Shown: positions 31,421-43,449 of the stretch, piece after piece
Numbering within the stretch: the stretch's first letter is position 1
Layout: every line of letters begins with the position of its first letter
Source: Doris montereyensis
Taxonomy: Eukaryota > Mollusca > Gastropoda > Nudibranchia > Dorididae
Direction: 5' to 3'
Length of the DNA stretch: 64,000 nucleotides
Assembly (NCBI GenBank): GCA_037039925.1
Contig: JAXRKP010000149.1
Location: forward strand, 102,501-166,500
Position numbers and translations under genes: made by a program
The notes under the pieces: generated by a model
The model's input: only the letters and a program-made list of their open reading frames with translations
What the model was told of the DNA's origin: nothing
Database searches by the model: none

Positions 31421-34400
31421 AGAGGGAGAGAAAAAGAGAAAGAAAGGAAAAAAAAAAAAGGGGGGAAAGATAGGGTGGAGAGGAGTCATTTATGTGAGCT
31501 GATTTTCCAGTAACAAAGAGGAAAAAAGGAGAGAAACTGAAACTCCGTCCAAATGTATAATTATATAATACACATAATGTATAATAACAATAATATTATA
31601 CCCATCTGATGACAAAAATTTAAAGTGAGTCATCATCCTGTGTTATTTTATTATTATACAAAAATATTCATGACAAGAAAAAAAGAGAAGACAAGGCATT
31701 CGAGTTTCACCTGCAGCAACTTCAAAACAAGCATCTCAAGCTTGCTGAAAGAGGGAGTGAGGTGAGAATAGAAGAAAAAAATAATTTAAAAATCCTTGCA
31801 TATCCTCATGTGAGCGTATGCAGGAGGAGAGGGGGAAGAGGGGTTTAAAGCCGCGTGTCACTGACAAATACAACATTCCAACTGCATTTAATTCAATTTA
31901 AAAAAAACAACAAAACATGAAGGCAGGATAGAGCCTGGACATGACCCATTACTCTCACTACTAGCAAATTTCACTTGGTAATTTTCAAAAAAAAAGGGAG
32001 GGTTAAACAGCACCACAAACTTTCACGCTGATATAAATACAATTTAAATCGTTATCACAAAAATCATTCATCCGTAAAGTAATTTTTTGTTTTTTTCCCC
32101 ACTTTATACAGACTAAGCACGTGGCAATAGTACTAGTAGTAGAAGCAATCATTGCTGGAAAGAAGGGGAATCACAACAAGGAGGTCGTCTCTTGAACGAG
32201 AGAGTTCTTGTTTTGTATTCTTTCCCTTTGTCTTTAATAAATCTCAAAATCATTCTCATTCTCATGATTATTTAATATTATTATAATTACCTACTTGCAT
32301 ATATTAACATTACAATTGAACAAGACAAAACACTACTCGCACCTTTCCACCGTTGGTAAATTACTCGCACTACTCGCAGGACACGAGGTACAAAAGGGGA
32401 GGGAACAAACTTAAGTTGTCTGCTTGAGCTCTCTTTCTCTGTGTCAGGTTAGTTAAATAATTATTGAGTAAAAAAAAAGTCAAGGTCACAGTAAGTTTAG
32501 ACGTGATACGATTTTGAAAATGTGCCCAAAGAAAGAAAACGAAGAAAAGGGATAAACAAACGTCTTTTAAAGACTTTTTTTTTTTAAAAATTTTGTTTTT
32601 TTTTAAGAGGAGAGTTATTTTAAATGAGCTATTCTGAATTAAAATTGAACAGAATGTGTTGTAAAGGTTATGTGTCTGGGACAGCAATGAAATGAATAGG
32701 GCAGCTATAATTTCCTGTGCCCACATTTTGAATTGGTAAATGAGATAAAAAGCATTTATTTTTTATTTTAATGTTTTAGTTTTCCTTTTAAATGCTGTAG
32801 AAAATTTGGTGAAATATAAATTGGGATGATTATATTGGTTAAATATAATTTCAATAAACAACTCCTCTATAAATGGGGTTTTTTCCCCGTTTTAAATCAC
32901 TGATGTAATAATTGATGACTGATGAATGAATGAATTAGGAAGTTTTGGTAAAAATACAGAGATTAAATTATTATTATTATTATAAATTGATTTATGTGGG
33001 TCATCAAATCATTATGATCATAATCCATTACTTCTTATAAACTAAACTATTATCATTACACGTATAATAATAATATATTGAAATCAACTGATACAAGAAA
33101 ATGGACTGAAAATTAAATGAGATCTCAACAAACAATAAAACAAAACAAAACATCAAAAAGGCAAAGGGGTAGGGGGAGGGTTTATCTCCTTGAAAGAGGT
33201 ATTGACTACACTTGAGGTAATTAATTAAGAACTGAAAGTCGTCGGGTCGATGACAATCAATAATTGACAGAGATGTTTGCAACACATACAGAAAAATGTG
33301 TGTCAAAGCTTTACAAAACATCGTCCCTGCCCTCTTCATTCAATATTTTATATATATGTCCATCATATATGTATATAGTAATACGACTCAATTCACTAAA
33401 CAAACCCATGACATGAATATAACATTGTGGAAAGCTCACAACCTTTATTCATTTATTTCTCCCCCTTTTTTCAATATCATCTTATTCAAAGGGGGACAAG
33501 CATCATAACAGGAAATTTATGATGTGACTAAATGAAAAAGTATTGTGTCGAGTCGAGCCGGGAAGTAGGGTGCTGGAGAGGAGCTTGCGTAACGCTGTCG
33601 TTTGTTGTGAACGATCGATGAGAAGGTGGGGAAAACTGACAGCAAGAGAAGACGGGGAAGGGTGTGGAATCTGTATTAACGTGGTGAAAAGATTCAAACG
33701 GCAAATGACTTGAAAGGGTTAATCTGTGGGAGTTTTATCTTTTCACATTCGTAGTTTAATAATATAGCTTGCATGCTTGAACATCTTAAAACAAATATCT
33801 AAATCTAAATCGTCATGCTCTGTTCAGACATCGTACCAACCGGTTAGTTAAAACGGAAATTTTCCCCTTCTTCAATGGATGAATAAATCGTGAATTTTTG
33901 TTTTTGGACAAAAGCCTGTTGTGCTGTAGTGTAACTGTGGTGTGTGTGTGTGTGTTTTTGTTTCACACACAGTGAAAGAGACCGGGTAAAACTGTGTTTG
34001 GCCCATCTGGAGTGTTTTTGTTATTGTTGTTGATGGTGCCTCATGAGGAGCATCATAGCCGGCAGTGCGCTCTATTTAAACTTCTTTTGTTGGCGGTGCC
34101 ATGGGTGCAGATGCAGGATGTCGCGGTTTGGATTCTGTCTGGAGCGCCCAGATGTTTTTCTTCTGTCTAATTCCGCATTGTGTTTGTCTCGTCTTTGTTC
34201 CCAAGGGGCATCACTGTCAATAGTTCTTTCATGTCCTTGGTCATTACTTTCAACTCTTTGGCAGCAAGATGATATTCCAATCCAAGAGACGTTAATTTCT
34301 TCTTCTTCTTAATCTCATTCAACGAGCCACAAGAGACATTATATATGTCCAAAAAGTTGTATCACTAGTACAAAAGTAACAGCAACAACTTGTTGAAAAT

Positions 34401-34600
34401 GAAAGACAAAAGTGAATTCTCAATTAATAATAATAAAAATAAAAATAATAATAGTAATAATAATAATAATAATATGAAGAAAAAGACCAGAAGAAAAAGG
34501 AAAAGTAGTTAAAACAGATTGACTTGGCATGAATCGGCTCCGACATCAGATCCTTATCACAAAATCCAAGAGAACCAAACTAGGTTGCTGCTGGCCAAAA
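30200..34600. other. AT-rich region without a recognised gene
   Basis: Mostly A/T-rich sequence with a CA patch (31148-31210), a GA microsatellite (31361-31417), AAT/ATT patches and short ORFs. A Lys-rich minus-strand ORF at 34352-34167 is weakly protein-like but has no family. Part of it could be 3' UTR of the minus-strand gene ending at 34677. Confidence 0.4.
31361..31417. repeat. GA microsatellite
   Basis: Pure AG dinucleotides on the plus strand within a purine-rich tract to about 31472. Confidence 0.95.
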
Positions 34601-34676
34601 GGTAGTAGGCTACTACTACTAGTACAAACCAAAGCTCTTCTCTAGCGCCGCCAACACACCGCAGTTCTACATCAGT

Positions 34677-35511
34677 TCAGACCTGGCTGCGGAAGTTTTC
34701 CTGCACAACCTGCCAGACTTGCTCCTCCTCCCGATGTCCGCCTCGTCTCCTCCACCTCCCCCAGCCCACCAATGCCAAAGTCTTCCAGCACCTTAAGCAC
34801 ACGCCCCCTCACGCGCGGCCATCACCTCTTCCGCTTTCTGCCAAAGCTGATGCAGACTGTGAGTTGCCGCTGCGTCACGGCCGCTGACGCCATTGTTGTC
34901 CTGGCAATCACTGGGTGTGTCCAGTCTGTGCCATCCATTAGTGCGTGACATTGTCGAGTCTGATGAAACGTCTTCCGAAATAGGTGGAGGAGATGACGGA
35001 TGGTTGGCTTGTTCCTGGATGCTGCGCAGATGATGATCTTCGTTTTCTCTGGGGCTATTTTTAGCTTTTTGGCTCGGCCTGTTGTGCAACAAAATGACCT
35101 CCGAACGACCTAGGCTGAAACTGTTGCCCGGCCCAGTAGGATAACTCCTGGCTTGACCTGAGGACCATATCGAGGTGACATTTTACCGGGCGGTTATCAC
35201 AGCACCAACCTTCTTTGGTTCTGAGGGATTGGTTTTTTCCGGAAGTGATCTCAATGAGACGATCACTTTCACAGCTTTCAACGCTGACATTTCTTGAGAG
35301 AGGGCTATGCGAGTTGCTTCCCTTGTCATCAAGGGCTAACATCAACACGTTCCGATTTGTATTCGCAGACTGCTCGTCCAGATTTATCTCATCACTGTTC
35401 TCGCTGTCTTCATCTTGACGTCCGCGCGCTCATCTGTGCCGTCCGTAAACTCCAACTCACAATCTTGCTGCATCCTACTACCAGAGTGAGATGTGTCCAA
35501 TGGGGTTCCGG
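34677..35511 (-). CDS. Unrecognised terminal coding exon, frame-interrupted
   Basis: GC-richer than its surroundings and protein-like throughout, but in successive frames: AGTPLDTSHSGSRMQQDCEL...DERADV; DEDSENSDEINLDEQSANTN...SRNVSVESCESDRLIEI; KAKNSPRENEDHHLRSIQEQ...HSLHQLWQKAEEVMA; VLKVLEDFGIGGLGEVEE; and finally REEEQVWQVVQENFRSQV with a stop at 34679-34677. The start follows AG at 35513-35512 and accepts phase 1, as the upstream exon requires. At least three frame changes in 835 nt mean either a pseudogene or uncorrected indels. No family recognised. Confidence 0.45.
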
Positions 35512-37144
35512 CTTATTGCAGTGTGCCACGTGTGTGTGTGTGTGTGTGCGTGTGTGTGTGTATGTGAGTTAGCCACAGGCTCTTTTTACCTTTCTTCATA
35601 ACTGACACAACGACGCAGAGTGTTGAGTTTCATCTTTGCATTTCGAGGCTGTGTATCTCTCAATTGCACTCCTTGTTGGTTTCACTTTAGTATATCGAAA
35701 TACAAACACAACCAAATGGTTAAAAATTAGGAAATTTATGAGGTCGATTTCTTTAGCTCTATCTTCTGTCCTACCTAAGTACGATTTCCTTTCATTTCTC
35801 TGCACTTTCTTATAAGCTTTTTGTTTGAAAGCGTATTTATAATATGCTCGTCTTTATTTATGACTCAACCCTCCAAAAAGAAGAAGGACAAATGGGACAA
35901 AATTTTTCCTCCAGAGCCGAGATGTCTACTCAGTGTACACCTTCCTCTCCGACTCCTGTCACCAAAAACAGGATCTTTTACAATGTGTTGCTTTTATCCC
36001 TAATAATAATTTTAAAAAACCCAAAAAACCTCTACTTAGACAAGGAGAAAACTCAATTGGAATAAGCCACACACAAAAAAAAGCAACAAACCAACATATA
36101 TCGTTTTAGCAAATCACGTAGCAACAATCAACACGACCAAATGGATCATCAATGTTGCACATCACATGAAAATTCAGGAAACTCGTCATTGTAATTTCAC
36201 AGTGCAAAACATAGAAGATAAAAAACAAAACAACAAACTTAATACAAAACAGGAAATTGTGAAAGCCCTAAAAGACAGTGTTGGCCTTCCAACTGCATCA
36301 ACACTCCACCCCCGCGCATGTCAACGCAAGGAAGCGGAGACTCCAAGGTCTGGAGAGAGTGGCGCCACCTAGGTGGTGGGTTTGAAGGTTGTCCTCTACG
36401 TTTGTTCTTGCATTTCCTTTCTTTTTTTCTTATTTTTTTTGTTTTTTTTTGTGTGGTTGTTTTCTCTTTTCAGTCTTTTTCTTGTTGCGTTCTTTTTTCC
36501 TTCTTTTTTTTTGTTTTTGTCTTTTTTTCTCTTCTTTTCTTGTAATTTTCCTTTTCAGATTGAAATGGTGAAAAAACACAGCACTCTAAGCTAGAAACAT
36601 ATGAAAACTAGGTCACAGTCAGCCAAGGTCATGAAAGAGATTCTGGGGAGAAAAAAACCCAACAATAATACTATTAATACATGTTTTATGATTTTAAAAA
36701 ACTGTAATACAAAAAAAACCCCAGACAAACAACAACGTATCTCGACCCCAAAATCAATACGGTTTCAACTTGGCTAAACTCGACTTACAGTACTGACTTT
36801 GACGCTTTTGGCATCCTGATCTTCAGCAACTTCTGTGATCCGTTTAGTCTGGAAATTCAGTGTTTTCGATCTTGTGCAAGAAGTGGTCTAACGTGGTCCA
36901 GATCCTCTTTTGTTTTCAGTGAACGGTCAAGGTCGAATCGAGAGAGTTCTTTGTTGATCACCGTTGGAAGTGTTGTTACTGGTCTCCCTAAAGTCACTTT
37001 TCATAAAACTGACCTGGGAGATTTCACTCTCCATGCTTGTCATACTAAATTATCAGGAGCTTCATTCTTGTACATAATCCACTTGTACTGTTTCACTTGT
37101 GAGGTAAAATTAGACCAGTTTGTGCCCTCACACTCACACCTACT

Positions 37145-37700
37145 TGGAGTGGGCGTCGGTGGCTTAGTAGTTAGGAAACTGGACTTGGCATCATGAAGTC
37201 CCAGGTTCGAATACCAGCAATGCTAGGTTTGACGTCGTGTTGCTTGGGAAAGACACTCCAACATCGTTTCCCCCAATCCAGCAAAGTGTGAATGCGTACC
37301 AGCAACAGCTTGGGAGTGAAAACATGCTACAGACCAGCGTCCTGTCTAGTAGGTAATTATTATCACCTGTTCAATAATCACCTGTTCAATAATCACCTGT
37401 TCAATTATCACCTGTTCAATTATCACTTGTCCAATTATCACCTGTTCAATAATCCCTGTCCAATAATCACCTGTTCAATAATCCCTGTCCAATAATCACC
37501 TGTCCAATTATCACCTGTCCAATAATCACCTGTTCAATAATCACCTGTTCAATAATCACCTGTCCAATAATCACCTGTTCAATAATCACCTGTTCTGCTT
37601 TATAGCTAAGAAACCGTGATAAAAGCTCCGGCTCTCTGGGCCGTAATGGTCTTAAAGTAAAAGAAACTTTACTACTACTTACACTACTTCCTACCTGGAG
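37145..37700 (+). mobile_element. SINE family B copy split by an internal minisatellite
   Basis: Head GTCGGTGGCTTAGTAGTTAG with B box CCAGGTTCGAATACC, then CTTGGGAGTGAAAACATGCT and CAGCGTCCTGTCTAGTAG. At the point where other copies have ATTATCTGTTCCGC lies the 37354-37600 array, after which CTCTCTGGGCCGTAATGGTC completes the tail. Confidence 0.75.
37354..37600 (+). repeat. 15-bp minisatellite, unit CACCTGTTCAATAAT
   Basis: About sixteen units differing by TTC/TCC and AATAAT/AATTAT; two units are shortened (AATCCCTG). Each full unit holds the E-box CACCTG. Confidence 0.95.
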
Positions 37701-38086
37701 CATGACTCATGCCACCCAAAATATTCGAGTAGGAATAGTGTTAACAATTTGGGGTCGAGGTGTATGCAAAAACAATGCGAGTACTCTTTGTTTTTTACTG
37801 CGTTAAAAAAACCAACAACATTAAATTCAATTTCATTCACAATCAAATTCAATGTTTAACAGATGTACCTACCGGGACTTAACAGATGACAAGAAAACTG
37901 ACCAAAGTGTTCCTTTCCTTGCCTTCCAAAATTAAACCTCTAATACCTGCATGATGGCAGGACAAACGCTTTCTTTGTTTTCACTTAAGACTGGTACTTA
38001 GAAGCTGTGCATCTCTCAATAATTCTTCTTCTTGATTTCTCTCTTTCTGATATGTACTCTCAACACACTATATTCAGCTTCAAAAA

Positions 38087-38394
38087 ACGAAGAAGGAGAA
38101 GGAGAAAACGAAGAAGGAGAAGGAGAAAAGGAGAAAAGAAGGAGAAGAAGAAGAAGAAGAAGAAGAAGAAGAGAGAAGAAGAAGAAGAAGAAGAAGAAGA
38201 AGAAGAAGAAGAAGAAGAAGAAGAAGAAGAAGAAGAGAAGAAGAAAGAGAAGAAGAAGAGAAGAAGAAGAAGAAGAAGAAGAAAGAAGAAGAAGAAGAAG
38301 AAGAAGAAGAAGAAGAAGAAGAAGAAGAAGAAGAAGAAGAAGAAGAAGAAGAAGAAGAAGAAGAAGAAGAAGAAGAAGAAGAAGAAGAAGGTGA
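38087..38394. repeat. GAA/AAG polypurine tract
   Basis: About 280 bp of uninterrupted purine on the plus strand (from about 38112), mainly AAG with GAGAAG interruptions; TTC on the minus strand, which is the sense strand of the neighbouring gene. Confidence 0.95.
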
Positions 38395-38614
38395 TAGGTC
38401 AAGACAAACAATACTACATGTATTAGTAAAGAAGATATGAGAGGGGAAAAAGAAGAGGAGAGTGGTAAAAACAACGAAATGATCATGAAAAATAATGAAG
38501 AAAAAGAAACAAAGAATACAAAACAATGGAGGAGGAAGAAGACCAAGCCGAGCCCATCAACAACAAAAACACCAACAACAACAACAACAACCACAGCATA
38601 CTGTTTTGACCCAC

Positions 38615-38881
38615 CTGAGATGTCTGTCATCCTGTTGTTCTCTTCAAAGGCAATGATGGGTGTCCCGGCCGTCAGGGCGTTGGCCTTGCCACTGGTCGTG
38701 TCCAACAGGTCTATCAACTCCTCAAACTGACCGTCCGCCTCCAGACTGTCCGCCAGACACAGTGCTGGGCGAGTCGTGGTGGTGGTGGTGGCTGTCGTCC
38801 TCCTCCTCCGTGGCAAGCGGCTGGTCAAAGGCGTGGGTGGAGGTGCTGGCCGGCACGCTGTCTACAGAGTGAAGGCTGATG
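38615..38881 (-). CDS. Unrecognised coding exon (acidic, Ser/Thr-rich)
   Basis: After a strong acceptor (CTTCCCGACCAG) the minus strand reads ISLHSVDSVPASTSTHAFDQ and EEEDDSHHHHHDSPSTV. In a second frame it reads ALCLADSLEADGQFEELIDL then LDTTSGKANALTAGTPIIAF and EENNRMTDIS to a GTGGGT donor. Both stretches look like real protein; the frame change falls at or just after the CAC repeat. FEELIDLLD between acidic flanks has the look of a short linear motif. It joins in phase to the exon at 35511. I do not recognise the protein. Confidence 0.5.
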
Positions 38882-38941
38882 CTGGTCGGGAAGACAAGAT
38901 GGTGACAGGAAGTAAGAATAGGTGTAAGCATAAGAATGTTT

Positions 38942-39225
38942 ATTGGATTTTACCAACATCCACATCTATTAAAAGGTTTTTGCCCTGTCTGCCCTGTAAG
39001 TAGCCATAGGATCTGTAATGCGCACCAAGCGTTGTGATTTACACATGGGGCCTCTTTTTTATCGTCCGTCTCCGATGGGACTAGGTGTCAATCCATCTAC
39101 TTGGACCAGGGAGTGGTTTTACTTTCTAAAATAACTGGAGAAAATATTTGAATCTGTCGTGTACGAACCCACAAGCTTTTCGTTGAGAGGCTGACTTCTT
39201 GCCTCTGGGCCACCAAATCCCCAGG
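38942..39225 (-). mobile_element. SINE family A, antisense copy
   Basis: CCAACATCCACATCTATTAA, CTGTAAGTAGCCATAGGATC, CGTCCGTCTCCGATGGGACT, AGGTGTCAATCCATCTACTT, and the head TGCCTCTGGGCCACCAAATC. Confidence 0.8.
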
Positions 39226-39759
39226 ACAAAGAAATGTACCAACAGCAAGTACAGGCCACACACAGACAACTACAGTTCATATTCTTATCTCAAGCCAGAG
39301 GCGATATGTTGACCAATCAAAAATTTCTATCTTTGGAGGTAATCTTTTAAATGAATGCAAATTGCAAGCTCACAAATTCAATACCACTTCTAAAAGACCA
39401 CAGATTAACATTAATGGAAAAAACCCATTAATTAAGTATTATTACATTCATGTAGACCTTGTCAAAAGTGTGCTTTTGACAACGAGTTCAGATGCCTCTG
39501 TGTGACTAAGACTAAGGATTTCCGGCTGCCAATAATCTCAGGTTGTCAGTATCAAAGTCAAAGAGCGGTTAATTCCAGTTAATCAAGGAGAGTAAGACTT
39601 TCCGGCCAAGTCAAACCAGATCTCCATCATCTCTAGACAATTTAATCTTAATGGAATGTCAACCATCCCTTTGGAACGTCGTTTTATTTTGTCTTCAGGT
39701 GAGCACATGACAAGCCAAGTAGATAGTCAGTCAGTCAGACAGACAGTCAGTTGAATTGT

Positions 39760-39990
39760 CCATTAAAATTCACCATGTCTACCATATATGTGGTGATCTC
39801 AGGATAGCAAGATGATTTGTTTCACTGTAGTTTACACCCTCCATCATATTGTGCGGTTATGTCAGGGATGAACAAAGAGGAAACAGCAAGATGAAAGGCA
39901 AGATAAAGAGTGAAAGGAAAGAAGGAGACCCTATCACTACTATCAGTATCAGCAGTCCCTGTCCCACCAACCAGCAAGATGGACGATATT
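39760..39990 (-). repeat. Repeat family C, antisense copy
   Basis: AAAATTCACCATGTCTACCA, TATGTGGTGATCTCAGGATA, GAGGAAACAGCAAGATGAAA, GTGAAAGGAAAGAAGGAGAC. An insertion splits the GATCTCAGG end. Confidence 0.7.
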
Positions 39991-40051
39991 AATAAGTGAA
40001 AGAGTAAATTATGAAACAAACAGGATCTACCAGTAGCGCACACCAACCGCT

Positions 40052-40320
40052 CAGGACAGACAGACAGACAAGACATAATCAGACAGGCAAGACATACTCA
40101 GACAGACAAGACATACTCAGACAGACGAGCAAGACATACTCAGACAGAAAAGACATACTCAGACAGACGAGACATCAGACAGACTCAGACAGACGAGATA
40201 TACTCAGACAGACGAGACATACTCAGACAGACAAGACATACTCAGACAGACAAGACATACTCAGACAAGACATACACAGACAGACAAGACGTACACAGAC
40301 AGACAGACACAGACAGATAT
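40052..40320 (+). repeat. Minisatellite of GACAGACAAGACATACTCA units
   Basis: About a dozen imperfect 19-20 bp units built from CAGACAGA and AGACATACT; lengths vary, consistent with an unstable array. Confidence 0.9.
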
Positions 40321-40845
40321 ATACATGTACATCAACAAGGGATGTAAATTGTAACATTGCAGTATACATAATCTAGTTTGCCCCACGATGAAATCTTCTT
40401 CGACCTGTCACTCACAGGGAATCAAACATCAAACAGCGGTCACACTCACACAGGTAAAGACGCTACGTGTCAAATTCTGCCATGATAACACTAACAGTGG
40501 ACAGGACAGGTGTCGGCCTGTTGGGTTACGGTGACACGTCATCATCTAGTCCTACCTGGCATTTCTCACACTCACACTACCCGGGGGCTTCCATGGCGTT
40601 CTGCACGGTGTTTGGACAAAGTCTTCTTCATGCCGACTGATCACGGAATTTCAAAATGAGTACCAACACACACACAGAGACAGACATACACACATACTAA
40701 CTATTCCCGTAGACACACCCACACACACAGACAGACATACACTGGTTTAATGTATTTAAAGACGAAATCATTGGACTGGACGGGTGGCTAACACCAACAC
40801 AGATATTTTTCTTTAGTGGTATGTGTGTGTGTGTGTGTTCCCTTG

Positions 40846-40935
40846 AAGTTTACCTCGGCCAATATGTGCGGCGATCTCAGTGTGAATTACGAGGAAACAG
40901 CAGGATGAACAAGAAATGAAAGAGCGAACGGATAT
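40846..40935 (-). repeat. Repeat family C, antisense fragment
   Basis: GAAGTTTACCTCGGCCAATA, GCGGCGATCTCAGTGTGAAT, GAGGAAACAGCAGGATGAAC. Confidence 0.65.
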
Positions 40936-40941
40936 AAGTCC

Positions 40942-41170
40942 CCCCCCTCTCTCTCTCTCTGTTTCTCCCTCTTTGTCTGTCTCTCTCCTCCTCTCTGTCT
41001 GTCTCGTCTCTCTCCCCTCTCTGCATGTCTGTTCACCCCCCCCCTCTCCCCGAGTTGCCATTTCTGTCCTTATCCCGTCTAGCTCTCTCTCTCTCTCTGT
41101 TTCTATCTGTCTCTCTCTGAGACACATGCGAATGCACACATACACACACACACACACACAAACACCCACA
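40942..41170. repeat. CT-rich and CA-rich low-complexity region
   Basis: CT/GTCT tracts (40942-41120) followed by CA repeats (41136-41176). Confidence 0.9.
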
Positions 41171-41565
41171 CACACATGAAAGATGGGTAATGCCCGGACA
41201 CCACACAACACGACTGAACTGACACCACTGACAGTATTTAGTTTTGCCGCGTGTAATCCCCATCCGTCTCTATTTTTATCAAATGTATTCAGGATTGCCA
41301 GAGGTCAGAAACGACAGGCAGATTATGTTCGTACCGATGGCTTGGATCGCTAGGTGACGGGAAGACTGATGCTCTCAGTCTCAGTCAGTTCTTTTGGGGG
41401 GTTTGTGTATGTGTGTGTGTGTGTTAAACACGCCTAGGTGATTAGACATCATAATCAGAATATGGATGGATTGATGGGTGAATGGATAGGTAGATTAGTG
41501 AAGTGATGGAAGAAATAGTACTGCAGTAGGCCGGTAACTAGTAAAGAGGAAATACATTTCCTCTT

Positions 41566-41967
41566 TACTAGTAGTAGTAGCAGCAGTAGTAGCAGTAGTA
41601 GTAGTAGTAGTAGTAGTAGGAGGAGCAGTAGTAGTAGTAGTAGTAGTAGCAACAGTAGCAGCATCAGTAGTAGTAGTAGTAGAAGCAGTAGTCATAGCAG
41701 TAGTAACAGTAGTAGTAGTAGAAGCAGTAGTCATAGCAGTAGTAGTAGAAGCAGTAGTCATAGCAGTAGTAGTAGAAGCAGTAGTCATAGCAGTAGTAGT
41801 AGTAGTCATAGCAGTAGTAGTAGAAGCAGTAGTCATAGCAGTAGTAGTAGAAGCAGTAGTCATAGTAGTAGTAGTAGTAGAAGCAGTAGTCATAGCAGTA
41901 GTAGTAGAAGCAGTAGTCATAGCAGTAGTAGTAGAAGCAGTAGTCATAGCAGTAGTAGTAGTAGTCA

Positions 41968-42005
<38 letters not shown>

Positions 42006-42038
42006 ATAGTAATAACAGCAGTAGTAGAAGCAGTAGTC

Positions 42039-42075
<37 letters not shown>

Positions 42076-42178
42076 AAGAAGTAGTAGTAGTAGTAGTAGA
42101 AGAAGCAGTAGTCATAGTAGTAGTCAGTAGTAGTAGTAGTAGTAGTAGTAGTAGCAGTAGCAGTAGTAGTAGCAGCAA
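41566..42178. repeat. AGT array with 27-bp higher-order unit
   Basis: TAG/AGT trinucleotides; within 41680-41960 the unit AGTAGTAGAAGCAGTAGTCA plus TAGC (27 bp) recurs about ten times. On the minus strand it would read TTTAMTTAS repeats, an artefact of the array. Confidence 0.95.
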
Positions 42179-42187
42179 CAACAGTAC

Positions 42188-42335
42188 CGGTAGGAGACAT
42201 AATAATACTAAGAATACGATGGGAGCAGCAAACCACGCCAACAACAAGTCCAAGCCAACTAAGACTAAGATCATGTAGAGCAGAGATGCTATCACTATCA
42301 GTCTCAACCAACGCTTAGCACGAGCTCTAAACCTG
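42188..42335 (-). other. Possible exon encoding two hydrophobic segments
   Basis: After GTGTTCTCAGCAG (a NAGNAG acceptor) the minus strand reads FRARAKRWLRLIVIASLLYM, ILVLVGLDLLLAWFAAPIVF and LVLLCLLP. The donor (GTACTG) is weak and T-rich DNA readily gives hydrophobic readings, so this is tentative. Confidence 0.2.
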
Positions 42336-43054
42336 CTGAGAACACAATCAATACAACAACAACAACAACACATCACGTGGATAATACACACAATAAACAT
42401 AAATCTAAACAGCGTATCGATTCGAAAGGCGGGATGGTGTGAGAAATTCTGACTCAAATCTGTCTGCCTGTCTCTCCTCTCTGTGTATCTGTCTGCCAGA
42501 ATCTCTGTCTGCCTGTCTCTCCTCTGTGTGTATCTGCCTGCCATAGTCTCTGCTGTCTGTCTGTCTGTCTCTTTGCCACCCTCCACACGCCGCCCAAATC
42601 TCGTCAAGACACTAGTCCACAAACCAACGGCATGTACAATAAAGCAAATAAGAAAGACACACAAGAGAAGAAAGCAGGCCCCAAAGACTCCCAACCGTGA
42701 CAGGTCCGCATTCCAATGACGACCAGAAGAATGGGGGGGTGGGGTGGGGTGAGACCGGTGGCAACTAACACAGTGCCAGTGTGTCACTGGGTGTCACTGG
42801 AAATCTTGTCAACACACCATAGTGTGGGGGGTGTGTGTGTGCGTGTGCGTGTGTAAATGTATGTATAGAAGTGTATGTGCGTTTTGTTTCGTGTCAGTCC
42901 GGAATGCTTCTCTCCCCCTTCTCTCTCGCTGTGTCTCTCCCTCTATGTCTGTATGTATCTCTGTATGTCTGTCTGTCTCTCTGTGTGTGTGTCGGTCTCT
43001 CTCTTTCCTCTGTGTCTGATTCATTAATGTTGTTATTATGTCTTTTTTGTCATT

Positions 43055-43118
43055 CAGCTTGATGTTTTCATTTTAATTCACCGCTTTTGATGGATGGAGT
43101 AAATTTCAATACAACAGC
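43055..43118 (+). repeat. Repeat family C fragment
   Basis: CAGCTTGATGTTTTCATTTT, AATTCACCGC, GATGGAGTAAATTTCAATAC. Confidence 0.55.
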
Positions 43119-43317
43119 CTTTCATTATTTCATCCCCCCTCTCTTCACCTGTCTGTTTGTTGCTCTCCCCAACCCCCCCCCCCCCCTCTCTCTCTCTTTG
43201 TCTCTGTGTCGGTCTCTGACACCCTTGCACATTGCTTCTCTCTTATAAATACTGTTATAGCTCATATTATTCTCTACGTTTGAATACTTTCATTTGAATA
43301 CAATATCATCAGGTTTT

Positions 43318-43319
<2 letters not shown>

Positions 43320-43403
<84 letters not shown>

Positions 43404-43449
43404 GGAGAGGGAGGGAGGAGGGAGGGAGGGAGGGAGGGAGGGAGAGAGA
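43320..43449. repeat. GA microsatellite with GGGA end
   Basis: AG dinucleotides to 43400, then GAGGGAGGGAGGGA. Confidence 0.95.

Noticed and set aside
36365..36376. Palindrome CCACCTAGGTGG
   Set aside because: A single short palindrome with no supporting context; chance is adequate.
37345..37600. CRISPR-like array
   Set aside because: Eukaryotic context; units are contiguous 15-mers without unique spacers, so it is a minisatellite.
41495..42787. 430-residue minus-strand ORF with poly-Thr repeats and hydrophobic stretches
   Set aside because: Most of it is the AGT array read through; the hydrophobic stretches upstream fall in T-rich DNA. Only the 42188-42335 part has a splice-like border, and it is kept as tentative.
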